Assembly (NCBI RefSeq): GCF_016806835.2
Contig: NZ_CP086111.1
Coordinates: forward strand, 2,739,001 to 2,803,000
From: Skermanella rosea
GTDB taxonomy: Bacteria; Pseudomonadota; Alphaproteobacteria; Azospirillales; Azospirillaceae
Direction of reading: 5' to 3'
DNA length: 64,000 nucleotides
The notes below the pieces were generated by a model. The model had not been told where the DNA came from. It was given only the letters and a program-made list of their open reading frames with translations, and searched no databases. A program made the translations under genes and the position numbers. Shown piece after piece: positions 1 through 8,319 of the stretch (positions are counted from its first letter, which is position 1; each line of letters opens with the position of its first letter).

Positions 1-121
1 GCGCCGCCTCGGCCCCGCCGACGTTACAGGCCATGGCCTGGCAGAAGGCTTCCTGGCGGGGCGGCAGCACGATCACGGGCGGGGAGGACTGGGCGGAGGT
101 CGGGGGCTGATGGTCGAGCAT
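1..121 (-). CDS. Terminase small subunit-like protein, N-terminal part only
   Basis: The minus strand opens at an ATG at 121 and reads through the left edge of the window, so only about 40 residues are visible. After a Pro/Ser-rich start the peptide has LPPRQEAFCQAMACNVGGAE. This matches the N-terminal pattern of phage terminase small subunits and related helix-turn-helix proteins (LTPKQExFxxxY...NxxxA), which bind the DNA packaging start site. Only the first helix of the domain can be seen, so a bacterial HTH protein of the same fold is possible. It is consistent with mobile-element residue in this part of the window. Confidence 0.5.
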   Translation of the reverse strand, partial: MLDHQPPTSAQSSPPVIVLPPRQEAFCQAMACNVGGAEAA

Positions 122-298
122 GGCTGGGGCGCCTTGGCCGGATGAGAACAATACATGAACATTAGATCGAATTCGCTGATGATGCAAGGCATCTCGGGCG
201 AAGTGCGGACAAGCTGCAAACCGGGCGCCAGGGCATCCGTGCCAGCTCGGAGTTCCGGTGTTTGCCTCCGCTTGGGCCGTCCTGTTCAACGCCCACTC

Positions 299-393
299 TC
301 GTCCTGCGCGGGCTTGACCCGCGTATCCACGCGGTGCCACCAACGCTTTCCCGGTTCGCGCGCGGATGCGCGGGTCAAGCCTGCGCATGATGG
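299..393. repeat. Inverted intergenic repeat of the alphaproteobacterial GGCTTGACCC type
   Basis: Two arms of about 33 bp face each other. The left arm (about 299-331) contains GCGCGGGCTTGACCCGCG, and the right arm (about 360-393) is its near-complement, containing CGCGGGTCAAGCCTGCGC. Each arm is itself a small palindrome around GGCTTGACCC. This is the core of a very widespread REP-like intergenic element in Rhizobiales and Rhodospirillales genomes. It lies between the two minus-strand genes at the left edge. Confidence 0.7.
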
Positions 394-536
394 AATGGTT
401 GCAGGGGCAAGAGGAGGGTTGGGAATCCGTGCAGGCCGTGCCCGGCGCGGCTCATGCCGGCGCGGTCGTCGCTGCTCCCGGCGGCGGGGGAGCGTGCCGC
501 CGGGAGCGTCGAGGCGGTCCCCGGAGGGACCCGGAC

Positions 537-1142
537 TCAGGCGCTGGCCATGCCCCCGCCGGGGCCGGTCAGCAGGTCCATGAGTTCGCGCGCGATGCCG
601 GCCTTCTCCTCGCTCAGCCGGGTGATGTCCCGGTCGAGGGGAGCGAGGCCGAGGCGGTCGAGCCAGTCCTTCTGACGGGACCGACGTTCCTCGTAGGCAT
701 CGAGACGGGCCTTGTGCCGCCGCTTCAGCTCTTCCCGGTTCTCGGGATGCCGGCGTACCGCGCGCAGGTGGTGATCCTCCAGATCGGCCTGCGAGAAACG
801 CGCCGGCGTGCCGGGCGGCAGCCCGAGCTTCCTGATCTCCTCCGCCGTCCATTCCGGCCGGCGGACCATCGGCTTGCCGCCGGACGGGCCGGGCCGGTAC
901 ATGGCCGGGATCGTCCGGTACGCCGCCGCCCGGGTGGCTTCCGCCGCGCGGAGCCGGAGGCCGGCGTCGCGGTAGCGGGCCAGCACGGCGGCCACCTCGG
1001 CGGAGAACGCCGCCGGGGTGAGCGTCGGTATCGATCCGGGCGTGAACCCGGCCGACGCCAGGGTGACCGGCGCGGCGGTGGCGACGGAGAACAAGAAACG
1101 GCGCGAAACCGCGCCGGGTGTGCTAAGGCTGGTTCCAGCCAT
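537..1142 (-). CDS. Hypothetical protein with Tat-like signal peptide
   Basis: The 201-residue product begins MAGTSLSTPGAVSRRFLFSV. The SRRFLF twin-arginine motif followed by a short Ala-rich hydrophobic stretch suggests Tat export. An upstream ATG at 1166 is possible, but the start at 1142 places the RR motif at a normal distance. The mature part is charged and mostly helical, with many Arg and Glu residues near 120-190 and no membrane segment. I do not recognise the family. It shares its strand with the terminase-like fragment at the window edge, so it may belong to the same accessory block. Confidence 0.5.
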   Translation of the reverse strand: MAGTSLSTPGAVSRRFLFSVATAAPVTLASAGFTPGSIPTLTPAAFSAEVAAVLARYRDAGLRLRAAEATRAAAYRTIPAMYRPGPSGGKPMVRRPEWTAEEIRKLGLPPGTPARFSQADLEDHHLRAVRRHPENREELKRRHKARLDAYEERRSRQKDWLDRLGLAPLDRDITRLSEEKAGIARELMDLLTGPGGGMASA

Positions 1143-1882
1143 GATGTGGTTCCTTAACATGAGCATCGTGGTCAGGCCGGGCTGGGGAGGTGCAAACTCC
1201 CCGGACCGGCCGCCTGCGCGGGTGCGAAGGTGCGGGGAGACTGGACCGAATACGAGAGAAGGTCAAGATTAATGGACGTCGAACGAGTGGTGTCGGTTGG
1301 GTGCGACAGCTGAACAGTTTCAAAGGAGATGATTTGACATTTAGCAGGCTTACAGAACCTCCTTGATCGTTTTGAAGTTGTGCTGCGTACTGCCGACACG
1401 CTTGGTAGCGATTCGGCACCCTCGAAAACTTCGGACCCGCTCGCAAGCCGCTCAGTACCAAATCCCCTCTCGGGACCCGCTCGAACTCGAATAGAAATCA
1501 CCTTTGACATCAGCATGTCACAGTGGGAAGTCCCTCCTGGTGGAAATGCCCGGGCCGTAATAAACCCATGCATTTCATATTGACAACTATCGTACCTCTG
1601 AACGCCAATTTGCTTCACTCCTTGCCCAGTGTGGCGCGTAACACTGTGTTGACTGTACCTCTATGGCCGAATGGCTGAGGGGCCGGAGGCATCCGCCTGA
1701 TCAGCGGGTAAACCGGAAACGGTGTCGCGGCCTGCTTCCCCCTCTTTTCGCGGACGCCCGCTCCGGTGATTCTATTCAACGAGCGTTCGCACTTAAACCA
1801 ACACTTTTTAGGAGAAACTGCTAACGCCGTACTAAGCTTTGTGCAACATAAAGGACGGTATGTGATATAAAATTGGGCGGGT
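1143..1882. other. 740-bp gap with no convincing protein gene
   Basis: Open frames exist on both strands, but they have no recognisable domains and their composition looks like chance reading of mixed-GC DNA. The only structured item is the serine-tRNA-like remnant at 1663-1735. GC content falls towards the integrase, as expected near an integration boundary. Confidence 0.5.
1663..1735 (+). pseudogene. Decayed class II (serine-type) tRNA-like sequence
   Basis: ATGGCCGAATGGCTGAGG resembles the 5' half of bacterial tRNA-Ser. It is followed by a perfect 5-bp anticodon-type stem (1692-1696 with 1704-1708) around the 7-base loop CTGATCA, and then a variable arm with stem ACCG/CGGT (1712-1723), as in serine tRNAs. 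The T arm (GGTTCGAATCC) and the 3' acceptor strand are missing, and the D arm carries extra bases. The implied anticodon, GAT, is not a serine one. It therefore looks like a disrupted tRNA gene or copy, about 150 bp from a tyrosine recombinase, which is where such elements integrate. A chance resemblance is not excluded. Confidence 0.4.
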
Positions 1883-2879
1883 ATGGCAGGCGAGTTAGTG
1901 CAGGTGGCGGGGCAATCGATGACGGTGGCCGGAATGGGCGCGCGGGTGCCGGTCGTGATCGCCGCTGAGGGCGAGCGCGCCGCCTTGCGCTACGTGAAGT
2001 TCTTTACCTTCACCATTCGCAGCCCGAATACCCGCGCCGCCTATGCCCGCGCCTGCTTGCAATTCCTCGCCTGGTGCGACGGCCACGACCTCGCCTTCCC
2101 CGCCATTCAGCCGGTGCATGCCGCGGCGTGGATCGAGGGCTTAAGACGGACGCTCGCCGGACCGACGGTCAAGCAGCAACTCGCCGCCGTTCGGATGCTG
2201 TTAGACTGGCTGGTGGTCGGCCAGATTGTGCCGGGAAATCTCGCCGCGCATGTGCGCGGTCCTTCCCATATCGTCAGCACCGGCAAAGGTGCTGTTGGCG
2301 GGCATTCCTACAGATACGCTGGTCGGGTTGCGGGATCGAGCGATGATCGCCACCCTGTTCTATACCTTCTCCCGCGTCTCCACCGTCCTGGGCATGCGCG
2401 TCGACGACCATTATCCGGTCGGCAAACAGTGGTGGCTCCGGCGCAGGGAGAAAGGCGCCAAGGAACACGCTATGCCCGCTAATCTGGTGCTGCAAGGCCA
2501 CCTGGACGACTACCTCGATTCGGCAGGCATCGCCGGGGATCGGAAAAGCCCCCTATTCCGCTCTGGTTCCGGGCGCACCAGCCAGCTCACCGACGAGCCC
2601 ATGCAGTGTGAAAACGTTTACCACATGATCCAGCCCCGCGCCGAGGCGGCAGGACTGGAGGTCAAGATCGGTTACCATTCTTGGCGTGCGCGCGGTATCA
2701 CCGCCTATTTGGAGAACGGCGGGTTGCTCGAAAACGCGCACCAGATGGCGGCGCATTCCAGCGCAGGGACAACAAAGCTTTATGACCGGCGAGGGAAACT
2801 GTGTCAGTCAAAGGGGCTGGGAAGATTTGCCTGTGATTGTAACTTCTTGCTAAAACTCAAAAGATATGTGACGAAATGA
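1883..2879 (+). pseudogene. Tyrosine recombinase/integrase, frameshifted and 3'-replaced
   Basis: The N-terminal half (1883 to about 2293) encodes a SAM-like core-binding domain with SPNTRAAYARACLQFLAWC and TVKQQLAAVRMLLDWLV. Similarity then jumps to another frame (about 2295 onward), which carries the catalytic domain: Arg in FYTFSRVSTVLGMRV, Lys in EKGAKEHAMP, the HxxR box in YHSWRARGITAYL, and the terminal His and Tyr in AAHSSAGTTKLYDRR. The linker that normally precedes the catalytic domain (a VLxxxEARxLLDxI type segment) is missing at the frame change, so a small deletion is likely. After YDRR the reading turns into unrelated AT-rich sequence, so the natural C-terminus has been replaced. 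It is very probably inactive. The stop overlaps the next ATG. Confidence 0.8.
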
Positions 2880-3943
2880 TTTCCTGGTTTTACACAATGC
2901 TAGATCAAAGTGCTGCCATGATGGAAGTAATTAAAGATTTTTTTAATTCAACTTTTTTTACATCAATAGCTGGAGCCTTCGCAGGAGCTTATGGGGCTCA
3001 GGTAATAGCAGAACGTGTGAAGTACCGTGCTGAATTGATAAACCAAATTAGAAGTGTCAATACAGCAATAATGATTTCGTTTGGAATATGCAACTCTCTC
3101 ATTTCTTTAAAGAAGCAGCATGTCAAAGTTATGAGGGACACATTTAATACTCAGAAAATAGAAATTTTGGAGCACTATCAAAATGTACGTTCGGGGAAAA
3201 TCCCACCCGATACTGAGTTACAATACAATGCTGATTATCAAACTTTGTCTCTTCCAAATCTGCCAGTTAACATTCTCCAAAGCACCATCTTAGAGAAGGT
3301 TTCTATTAATGGTAGACCAATAAGTTTAGTAAGTGTCCTTGCGCAGACAATCAACGATTTAGGCTTGTCTTTAGAATTTCGCAACAAGATTATTGAACAT
3401 AGGAAAGCTAATGAACTTTCACATTCTGAGCAAGTCGCTGTGTACTTTGGATTTCCATTTAATGGAAAGATCAATGCGGAGTATTCTACATCTATAGAAG
3501 CGATCTACAACCAGACTGAAGATGGAATTTGGTTCTCACGCAAGCTCTGTCAGGATTTAGAAGATTATGGAAATACAGTCCTTAGGAAATTTGAAAAAAA
3601 TTTTCGAGATGGAGCACCAAGAGTTAACAGTCCTGACTTTTCTAAGGCAGATAAATTGAATTTAATGCCTTCAGACCAAAATTACGAAGACTGGATTTCT
3701 TCTCATCAGAAAGTTGACCTTAAAAATCCAGAGAAAAAAAGAAGTATGGGCAGATATATTCTTATGATCATTCTTGTTTCGATTTCATTGTTTTTGATAG
3801 GTGTCATAGTCAGAATTGAGAATCAAAACTATGCAATGACTACTGCGTTATGTCGCCCAAATGATTATGAGTGTCTATCTACAGTGAGAAGTCGTACTTC
3901 TTGGGTGTGGCACTTTTACTATGCTATTTTAGATTCGCGTTAA
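2876..3943 (+). CDS. AT-rich membrane-anchored protein of unknown function
   Basis: The 355-residue product has a hydrophobic N-terminal segment (about 26-45, FFTSIAGAFAGAYGAQVIAE) and a clear C-terminal membrane span (about 294-313, YILMIILVSISLFLIGVIV). Between them is a largely helical, charged soluble region. No enzymatic motif or known domain could be recognised. Base composition is strikingly AT-rich, with codons such as AAA, ATT and TTA, in a GC-rich genome, which points to recent transfer. Its ATG overlaps the TGA of the truncated integrase frame. A two-span topology with a large internal domain would suit an accessory or defence-type membrane effector, but that is inference from context only. 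Confidence 0.75.
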   Translation: MISWFYTMLDQSAAMMEVIKDFFNSTFFTSIAGAFAGAYGAQVIAERVKYRAELINQIRSVNTAIMISFGICNSLISLKKQHVKVMRDTFNTQKIEILEHYQNVRSGKIPPDTELQYNADYQTLSLPNLPVNILQSTILEKVSINGRPISLVSVLAQTINDLGLSLEFRNKIIEHRKANELSHSEQVAVYFGFPFNGKINAEYSTSIEAIYNQTEDGIWFSRKLCQDLEDYGNTVLRKFEKNFRDGAPRVNSPDFSKADKLNLMPSDQNYEDWISSHQKVDLKNPEKKRSMGRYILMIILVSISLFLIGVIVRIENQNYAMTTALCRPNDYECLSTVRSRTSWVWHFYYAILDSR

Positions 3944-4369
3944 ATTCAATTGCTTTATGATTTAGCAAAAGCGTTCCATCGAAGCTGAGACTGCTGCCTG
4001 CGCTATCTCAATCCTTGTCCACTTTTAAATAGTGACTTGAGAGTCGACAGGGTTATGATCCTGCCAAGTGTGCTGTTATGGCCGTCCGCTACGGATTGTG
4101 CAATGTCAGTAGCCCTTCGTGGCTAACCGGACAGGGCACACAAGATCAGGGCACACAACGTGTTAGTTCCGAAAGCTGTACCAGCAACAGAACCCATTCT
4201 CCCCTTCATTCAGAGCCTTCACAACCAGCGAGTCTTGTAGCGACAATCAACGGTCTAGTGGATCATCTCCGGGAGCAGCCCCTCGCCGGGGGCTAACGGC
4301 AGGCCGGACGCCGTGCGCATAGTCGCAGCGCTACATCCGGCCACCACCGGCCCCGACTCCGTCGCCGCC
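3944..4369. other. Intergenic tail of the AT-rich insert
   Basis: The AT-rich composition continues to about 4025 and then rises to intermediate GC. The segment CAGGGCACACAA is repeated near 4133-4160. A short frame (4078-4296) has no features of a gene. The stretch ends with the hairpin at 4277-4294 and the 3' end of otnC. Confidence 0.5.
4277..4294. terminator. GC hairpin downstream of otnC
   Basis: AGCCCC and GGGGCT pair perfectly around TCGCCG, about 75 bp beyond the otnC stop on the minus strand. No T-tract follows in either direction, so intrinsic terminator activity is uncertain. Confidence 0.3.
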
Positions 4370-5005
4370 TCAGCTCTTGAAGACGACGCCCAGTTCCGCG
4401 ACCTGCTCCGGGGTCAGCGGACGGGTTTGGTGCCCGTGGAGCAGGAAGTGGAGCTTGGCGGTCTCCTCCAGCTCCTCCAGCGCGTAGAGCGCGTCGTTCA
4501 GGGACTTGCCGGCGATCACGGGGCCGTGGTTCGCCAGCAGGACCGCCGCGTGCTTGACCGCCACCTCCTTCACCGCCAGGGCCAGCCGCTCGTCGCCCGG
4601 GCGGTAATAGGGCACCAGGGCGAGGTCGCCGACGCGCATCACGTAGTACGCGGTCAGCGGCGGCAGGACCGGCGCCCCGGGCTTGTGGTCCAGGCACGAC
4701 ACCGCGACCGAATGGGTCGAGTGGGTGTGGACGATGGCGCCCGCGTCCGGCCGCACGTCGTAGACGCAGGTGTGCAGGAAGGCTTCCTTGGACGGCGGGT
4801 CGCCGCCGACATGACGGCCGGAGGCGTCCAGCCGGGCCAGCCGCGCCGGGTCGAGCAGGCCCAGCGAGCTGTTGGTGGGCGTCACCAGCCAGCCGTCGTC
4901 CAGCCGGACGCTGAGATTGCCCGAGGATCCGTGGACCAGCCCGCGCCGGTACAGCAGGTCGCCCATCCGGCACAGGATCTCGCGGGCTTCGTTTTCCCTC
5001 GTCAT
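4370..5005 (-). CDS. otnC: 3-oxo-tetronate 4-phosphate decarboxylase (class II aldolase family)
   Basis: The 211-residue product is a class II aldolase/adducin-fold protein. It shows the substrate loop GLVHGSSGNLSVR, the metal-binding HTHSTHSV near residue 95, and a third metal histidine in LLANHGPVIAGKSL near 160. In the four-carbon acid-sugar pathway OtnC decarboxylates 3-oxo-tetronate 4-phosphate to dihydroxyacetone phosphate. The pairing with otnK, denD and ltnD on the same strand supports this over fuculose- or ribulose-phosphate aldolase activity. GGGGAGAAG precedes the ATG. It is the last gene of the minus-strand operon. Confidence 0.85.
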   Translation of the reverse strand: MTRENEAREILCRMGDLLYRRGLVHGSSGNLSVRLDDGWLVTPTNSSLGLLDPARLARLDASGRHVGGDPPSKEAFLHTCVYDVRPDAGAIVHTHSTHSVAVSCLDHKPGAPVLPPLTAYYVMRVGDLALVPYYRPGDERLALAVKEVAVKHAAVLLANHGPVIAGKSLNDALYALEELEETAKLHFLLHGHQTRPLTPEQVAELGVVFKS

Positions 5006-5045
5006 CCGGCTTCTCCCCTCCCCTTCCTTGTTCGGCCGATCAGGC

Positions 5046-6449
5046 TCAGCCCATCACGGCGTTGACGACCAGCAGGGTCACCATGGCGGTGGCCCAGCAT
5101 AGCGTGGTCGGAACCGACCAGACGAGCATCTGGTGCTTCGCGTTCTTGACGCCCAGCATCCGGTTGATCACCCAGAAGTAACTGTCGTTGAAATAACCGA
5201 ACACCATCGAGCCGATCGCCGCCGCCTGGGCCGCGAACACCATGTTGACGTCCGGGATCTGCATCAGGATCGGGGCCGAGATCGAGGCGCCGGTGATCAT
5301 GGCGACCGTGCCGCTGCCCTGGATCAGCCGCACCAGGGAGGAGATCACGAACGGGATCAGCACGGCCGGCAGCGGCAGGGTCGCCACCAGCTCGCCCATG
5401 TACTGGCCGGTGCCGCTGTCGCGCAGGACCGCTCCCAGGGCGCCGCCGGCGCCAGTGACCAGCAGGATGATGCCGGCGCTTTCGACGCCCTTCTCCATCT
5501 CCATGATGACTTCGCTGCGCGGCCGGCGCGACGCCAAGCCGTAGACCGCCACGACGACGCCCAATCCGACCGCGATGACCGGGTTGCCGATGAAGGCCGC
5601 GATCTGGACCGGCAGCGAGGCCGCCAGGGCGGCGTCGCCGCTCGCCTTGACGATGCCGGCGACCAAGGTGTTGGCGAAGATCAGCACGATCGGGACGACG
5701 ATCGGCAGGACGGACAGCCACAGCGGCGGCAGCTCGGCCGACCGGGCCTGCTCGGCGTCCTTGAACTGGCGGTAGGCGGCGCTCAGGTCCTCGCCGGTGT
5801 CGCGCTGGATCATCGCCTCGATCCGGGGCCCCATGAAGCGGGCGTACCAGATCAGCACGACGGTGCTGGGCAGGGTCAGCACGACGCCCCAGAAGATCAT
5901 CAGGCCGATGTCGATGCCGAAGATGCCGGCGACGCCCAGGGGACCCGGGGTCGGCGGGACCGCGTGGTGGGTCAGCATCAGGCCGCCGGCCAGCGAGATG
6001 CCGAGAGTCAGCAGCGACTTGCCGGTGTTCTGGGACAGCGCCCGGACCAGCGGACTGAGGATGACGAAGGCGCTGTCGCAGAAGATCGGGATCGAGACGA
6101 TGTAGCCGGTGGCCGTCATCGCCCATTCCTCCCGCTTCTCGCCCAGCGTGCGGACGAAGCTGAGCGCCATGCGTTCGGCGGCGCCGGAGATTTCCAGGAT
6201 CCGGCCCATCATGACGCCGAAGCCGATGACGAGGCCGATGGTCGAGAGCGTCGCGCCGAAGCCGGTCGTGATCGACTTGACGACCGCTTCCGGCGCCATG
6301 CCGGCCGACAGGCCGGAGATGGAGGCGGCGACGACCAGCGCCAGGACGGGATGGATCTTCGTGCGCAGGACCAGCACGATCAGGATGAAGATGGCGAACG
6401 CCAGGCCGAAGATGGCCGTGGGACCGACCGCGGAGACCGCGCCGTTCAT
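5046..6449 (-). CDS. GntP-family acid-sugar permease
   Basis: The 467-residue inner-membrane protein has about 12 hydrophobic spans and GntP signatures: IPIFCDSAFVILSPL near 155, the PPTPGPLGVA loop near 200, and GSGTVAMITGA near 365. Family members bring in gluconate-like acids by proton symport. Its place between denD and otnC suggests erythronate or threonate as substrate. The substrate is inferred from context, because GntP sequences alone do not show it. A second GntP gene at 23678-25021 is a separate paralogue. Confidence 0.85.
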   Translation of the reverse strand: MNGAVSAVGPTAIFGLAFAIFILIVLVLRTKIHPVLALVVAASISGLSAGMAPEAVVKSITTGFGATLSTIGLVIGFGVMMGRILEISGAAERMALSFVRTLGEKREEWAMTATGYIVSIPIFCDSAFVILSPLVRALSQNTGKSLLTLGISLAGGLMLTHHAVPPTPGPLGVAGIFGIDIGLMIFWGVVLTLPSTVVLIWYARFMGPRIEAMIQRDTGEDLSAAYRQFKDAEQARSAELPPLWLSVLPIVVPIVLIFANTLVAGIVKASGDAALAASLPVQIAAFIGNPVIAVGLGVVVAVYGLASRRPRSEVIMEMEKGVESAGIILLVTGAGGALGAVLRDSGTGQYMGELVATLPLPAVLIPFVISSLVRLIQGSGTVAMITGASISAPILMQIPDVNMVFAAQAAAIGSMVFGYFNDSYFWVINRMLGVKNAKHQMLVWSVPTTLCWATAMVTLLVVNAVMG

Positions 6450-6500
6450 TGGGGTGCTTCCTTGAGATTCTTGATTGCTTGATGGCTGGCGGGCGGCGGG

Positions 6501-7457
6501 TTACAGGCCGTGGTCGCCCTTGTGGCCGCGGACCACGGAGTCGAAGTCGCCGTCCTGCTTGAAGCCGAGCGACAGGCTGCGGGAGACGTCGAAATCACCG
6601 GGCCAGCTCAGGACGATGGCCTTGATGCGGTCGTCCTCCCGGAAGCTGACGCGGGCGCGGGCCTCCTTGCCGCCGACCCGTTCCAGGCTCTCCAGCATTT
6701 CGGCGACGGTGACGGACAGGCCGGGCAGGTTGACGGTGCGGTGGCCGCCGAACCGCGAGCCTTCGACCGAGCCGGCATGGATCAGGTTCGCGATCACGGT
6801 GGACGGCGAGGAGATCCACAGGCGCGTGCCGGCCGGCACCGGGCAGACGCTTTCGACCCCGGCCAGGGGCTCGCGGATGATGCCGCTGGCGAAGGACGAG
6901 GCGGCGGCGTTCGGCTTGCCCGGGCGCACCACGATGGTCGGCAGGCGGCAGACCCGGCCGTCCACGAAGCCCTTCCGGGAGAAGTCGTTGACCAGCAGTT
7001 CGCCGATCGCCTTCTGTGCGCCATAGGACGACTGCGGCATCACCGCGATGTCGTCGGGAACCAGGTCGGGCAGCGTGCCGCCGAAGACCGCCAGCGAGCT
7101 GGCGAAGACGAAGCGGGGCGGCGCGGGCAGCCGACGGCAGGCTTCCAGCAGCGTGCGGGTGCCGTCCAGGTTGACCGCCATGCCGAGGTCGAAGTCGGCC
7201 TCCGCCTGCCCGCTGACCACGGCGGCGAGATGGTAGACCGCGGCGACGTCCGGGGTGACGACGCCCTCGACGAAGTCCTTGTCGGCGATGTTGCCGATGA
7301 TCGACTGGACGCGCGGGTCGGTGACCGGACAGGGCGCCAGATCGACCGAGACGATCGAGGAGAATTCCGGGAAGCCGGGTGCGGCGCCTTGCGACAGCAG
7401 CGTGCCGATCAGGCGGGCGCCGAGGAAGCCGGCCCCGCCGGTGACGACGAGTTTCAT
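6501..7457 (-). CDS. denD: D-erythronate dehydrogenase (extended SDR)
   Basis: The 318-residue extended short-chain dehydrogenase has a Rossmann motif at the N-terminus (VTGGAGFLGARLIG), the cofactor-region motif YHLAAVVSGQAE, and the YxxxK catalytic pair in SSYGAQKAIGELLV near 150. The downstream motif RLPTIVVRPGKPNAAASS is typical of the DenD subgroup. DenD oxidises D-erythronate with NAD+ to 2-oxo-tetronate. Adjacent otnK, otnC and ltnD genes fit this pathway. Other sugar-acid or NDP-sugar epimerase-like activities are less likely given the neighbours. Confidence 0.85.
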   Translation of the reverse strand: MKLVVTGGAGFLGARLIGTLLSQGAAPGFPEFSSIVSVDLAPCPVTDPRVQSIIGNIADKDFVEGVVTPDVAAVYHLAAVVSGQAEADFDLGMAVNLDGTRTLLEACRRLPAPPRFVFASSLAVFGGTLPDLVPDDIAVMPQSSYGAQKAIGELLVNDFSRKGFVDGRVCRLPTIVVRPGKPNAAASSFASGIIREPLAGVESVCPVPAGTRLWISSPSTVIANLIHAGSVEGSRFGGHRTVNLPGLSVTVAEMLESLERVGGKEARARVSFREDDRIKAIVLSWPGDFDVSRSLSLGFKQDGDFDSVVRGHKGDHGL

Positions 7458-7506
7458 GGGTGCTCGATTCTCTTTGGGATCGTAATGGTTTTCACGAGGC
7501 CGGAGG

Positions 7507-8307
7507 TCAGAGGGTTCCGGTCTCCGCGAACTGGTCCGCGATATGGACGGTTATGCCCATCCTCGCGATGGCGTCGCGCACGTTGGGCGCCAGCCCGTCG
7601 TCGGTCACGACGGCGCTGAGGGCGTCCAGAGGCACGGCGTTGAAGGTCCCGACCTTGCCGTACTTGCTGGAATCGGTGACCAGCACGGCCTTCACCGCGC
7701 TCTGCACGATCGCCTGCTTGACCGGGACCTTGTTCTCCGCCGGCGTCGAGACCCCGCGCATGCCCCACGACGAGGTGGACAGGAACGCGACGTCGAAATT
7801 GTAGCGCCGGACCGCCTGGGCCGCCGTGTCGCCGACGCAGGACTGGTTCTCGCGCTCCACCTCGCCGCCGGTATGATAGAGCCGGCAGGCGGAGTGGCGG
7901 GCCAGATATCCCGCGACGACGAAGTCGTTGGTGACGACGGTGATGTCCGAGCGCTCCGGCAACCGCCGGGCGATCTCCAGCGTGGTAGTCCCCGCATCCA
8001 GGTAGACGACGGCGCCTTCCGGCACCAGGGCCGCCGCGGCGCGGCCGATGGCGGCCTTCTGCTCGTGCTGGAGGCGCGACTTGACCACGTGCGACGGCTC
8101 CACCGAGATCCGCTCCGGAAGCCGCACGCCGCCCGGCACGGTCATGACGTGCCCGTCGCGCTCCAGCTGCTGGATGTCGCGGCGGACGGTCATGTGGGAG
8201 ACGCCCAGCAGCTCGGTCAGTTCCGCGATGCTGATGATACCCCGTCCGGCAAGGCTGGACGTGATGAAGTGCTGGCGCTCGGCCGGGATCATCTGAGCCT
8301 TGGCCAT
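7507..8307 (-). CDS. DeoR/GlpR-family transcriptional regulator
   Basis: The protein has an N-terminal DeoR helix-turn-helix (ISIAELTELLGVSHMTVRRD, about residues 25-45), followed by the conserved DGHVMTVPGGVRL. A DeoRC ligand-binding domain with AVVYLDAGTTTLEIARRL and GDTAAQAVRRYNFDVAFLS follows. Such regulators usually repress sugar-phosphate catabolic operons and are released by a phosphorylated intermediate. It lies inside the operon between otnK and denD, so it likely controls it. An ATG at 8316 is also possible, but the start at 8307 gives a better distance from GAGG. Confidence 0.85.
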   Translation of the reverse strand: MAKAQMIPAERQHFITSSLAGRGIISIAELTELLGVSHMTVRRDIQQLERDGHVMTVPGGVRLPERISVEPSHVVKSRLQHEQKAAIGRAAAALVPEGAVVYLDAGTTTLEIARRLPERSDITVVTNDFVVAGYLARHSACRLYHTGGEVERENQSCVGDTAAQAVRRYNFDVAFLSTSSWGMRGVSTPAENKVPVKQAIVQSAVKAVLVTDSSKYGKVGTFNAVPLDALSAVVTDDGLAPNVRDAIARMGITVHIADQFAETGTL

Positions 8308-8319
8308 GGCGCGCATGCC

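Noticed and set aside
1172-1618. 148-codon minus-strand frame upstream of the integrase
   Set aside because: No motif, poor start context and mixed composition; overlaps other equally open frames.
4078-4296. 72-codon frame after the AT-rich gene
   Set aside because: Low-complexity Ser/Thr/Gln peptide with no ribosome-binding site or similarity pattern.
5133-6482. Long open frames on the plus strand opposite the GntP gene (and similar frames opposite otnK, denD, MCP, cheB, gspD and gspE)
   Set aside because: They are GC-skew shadows: His/Asp/Arg-rich, without domains, and exactly antisense to well-conserved genes.
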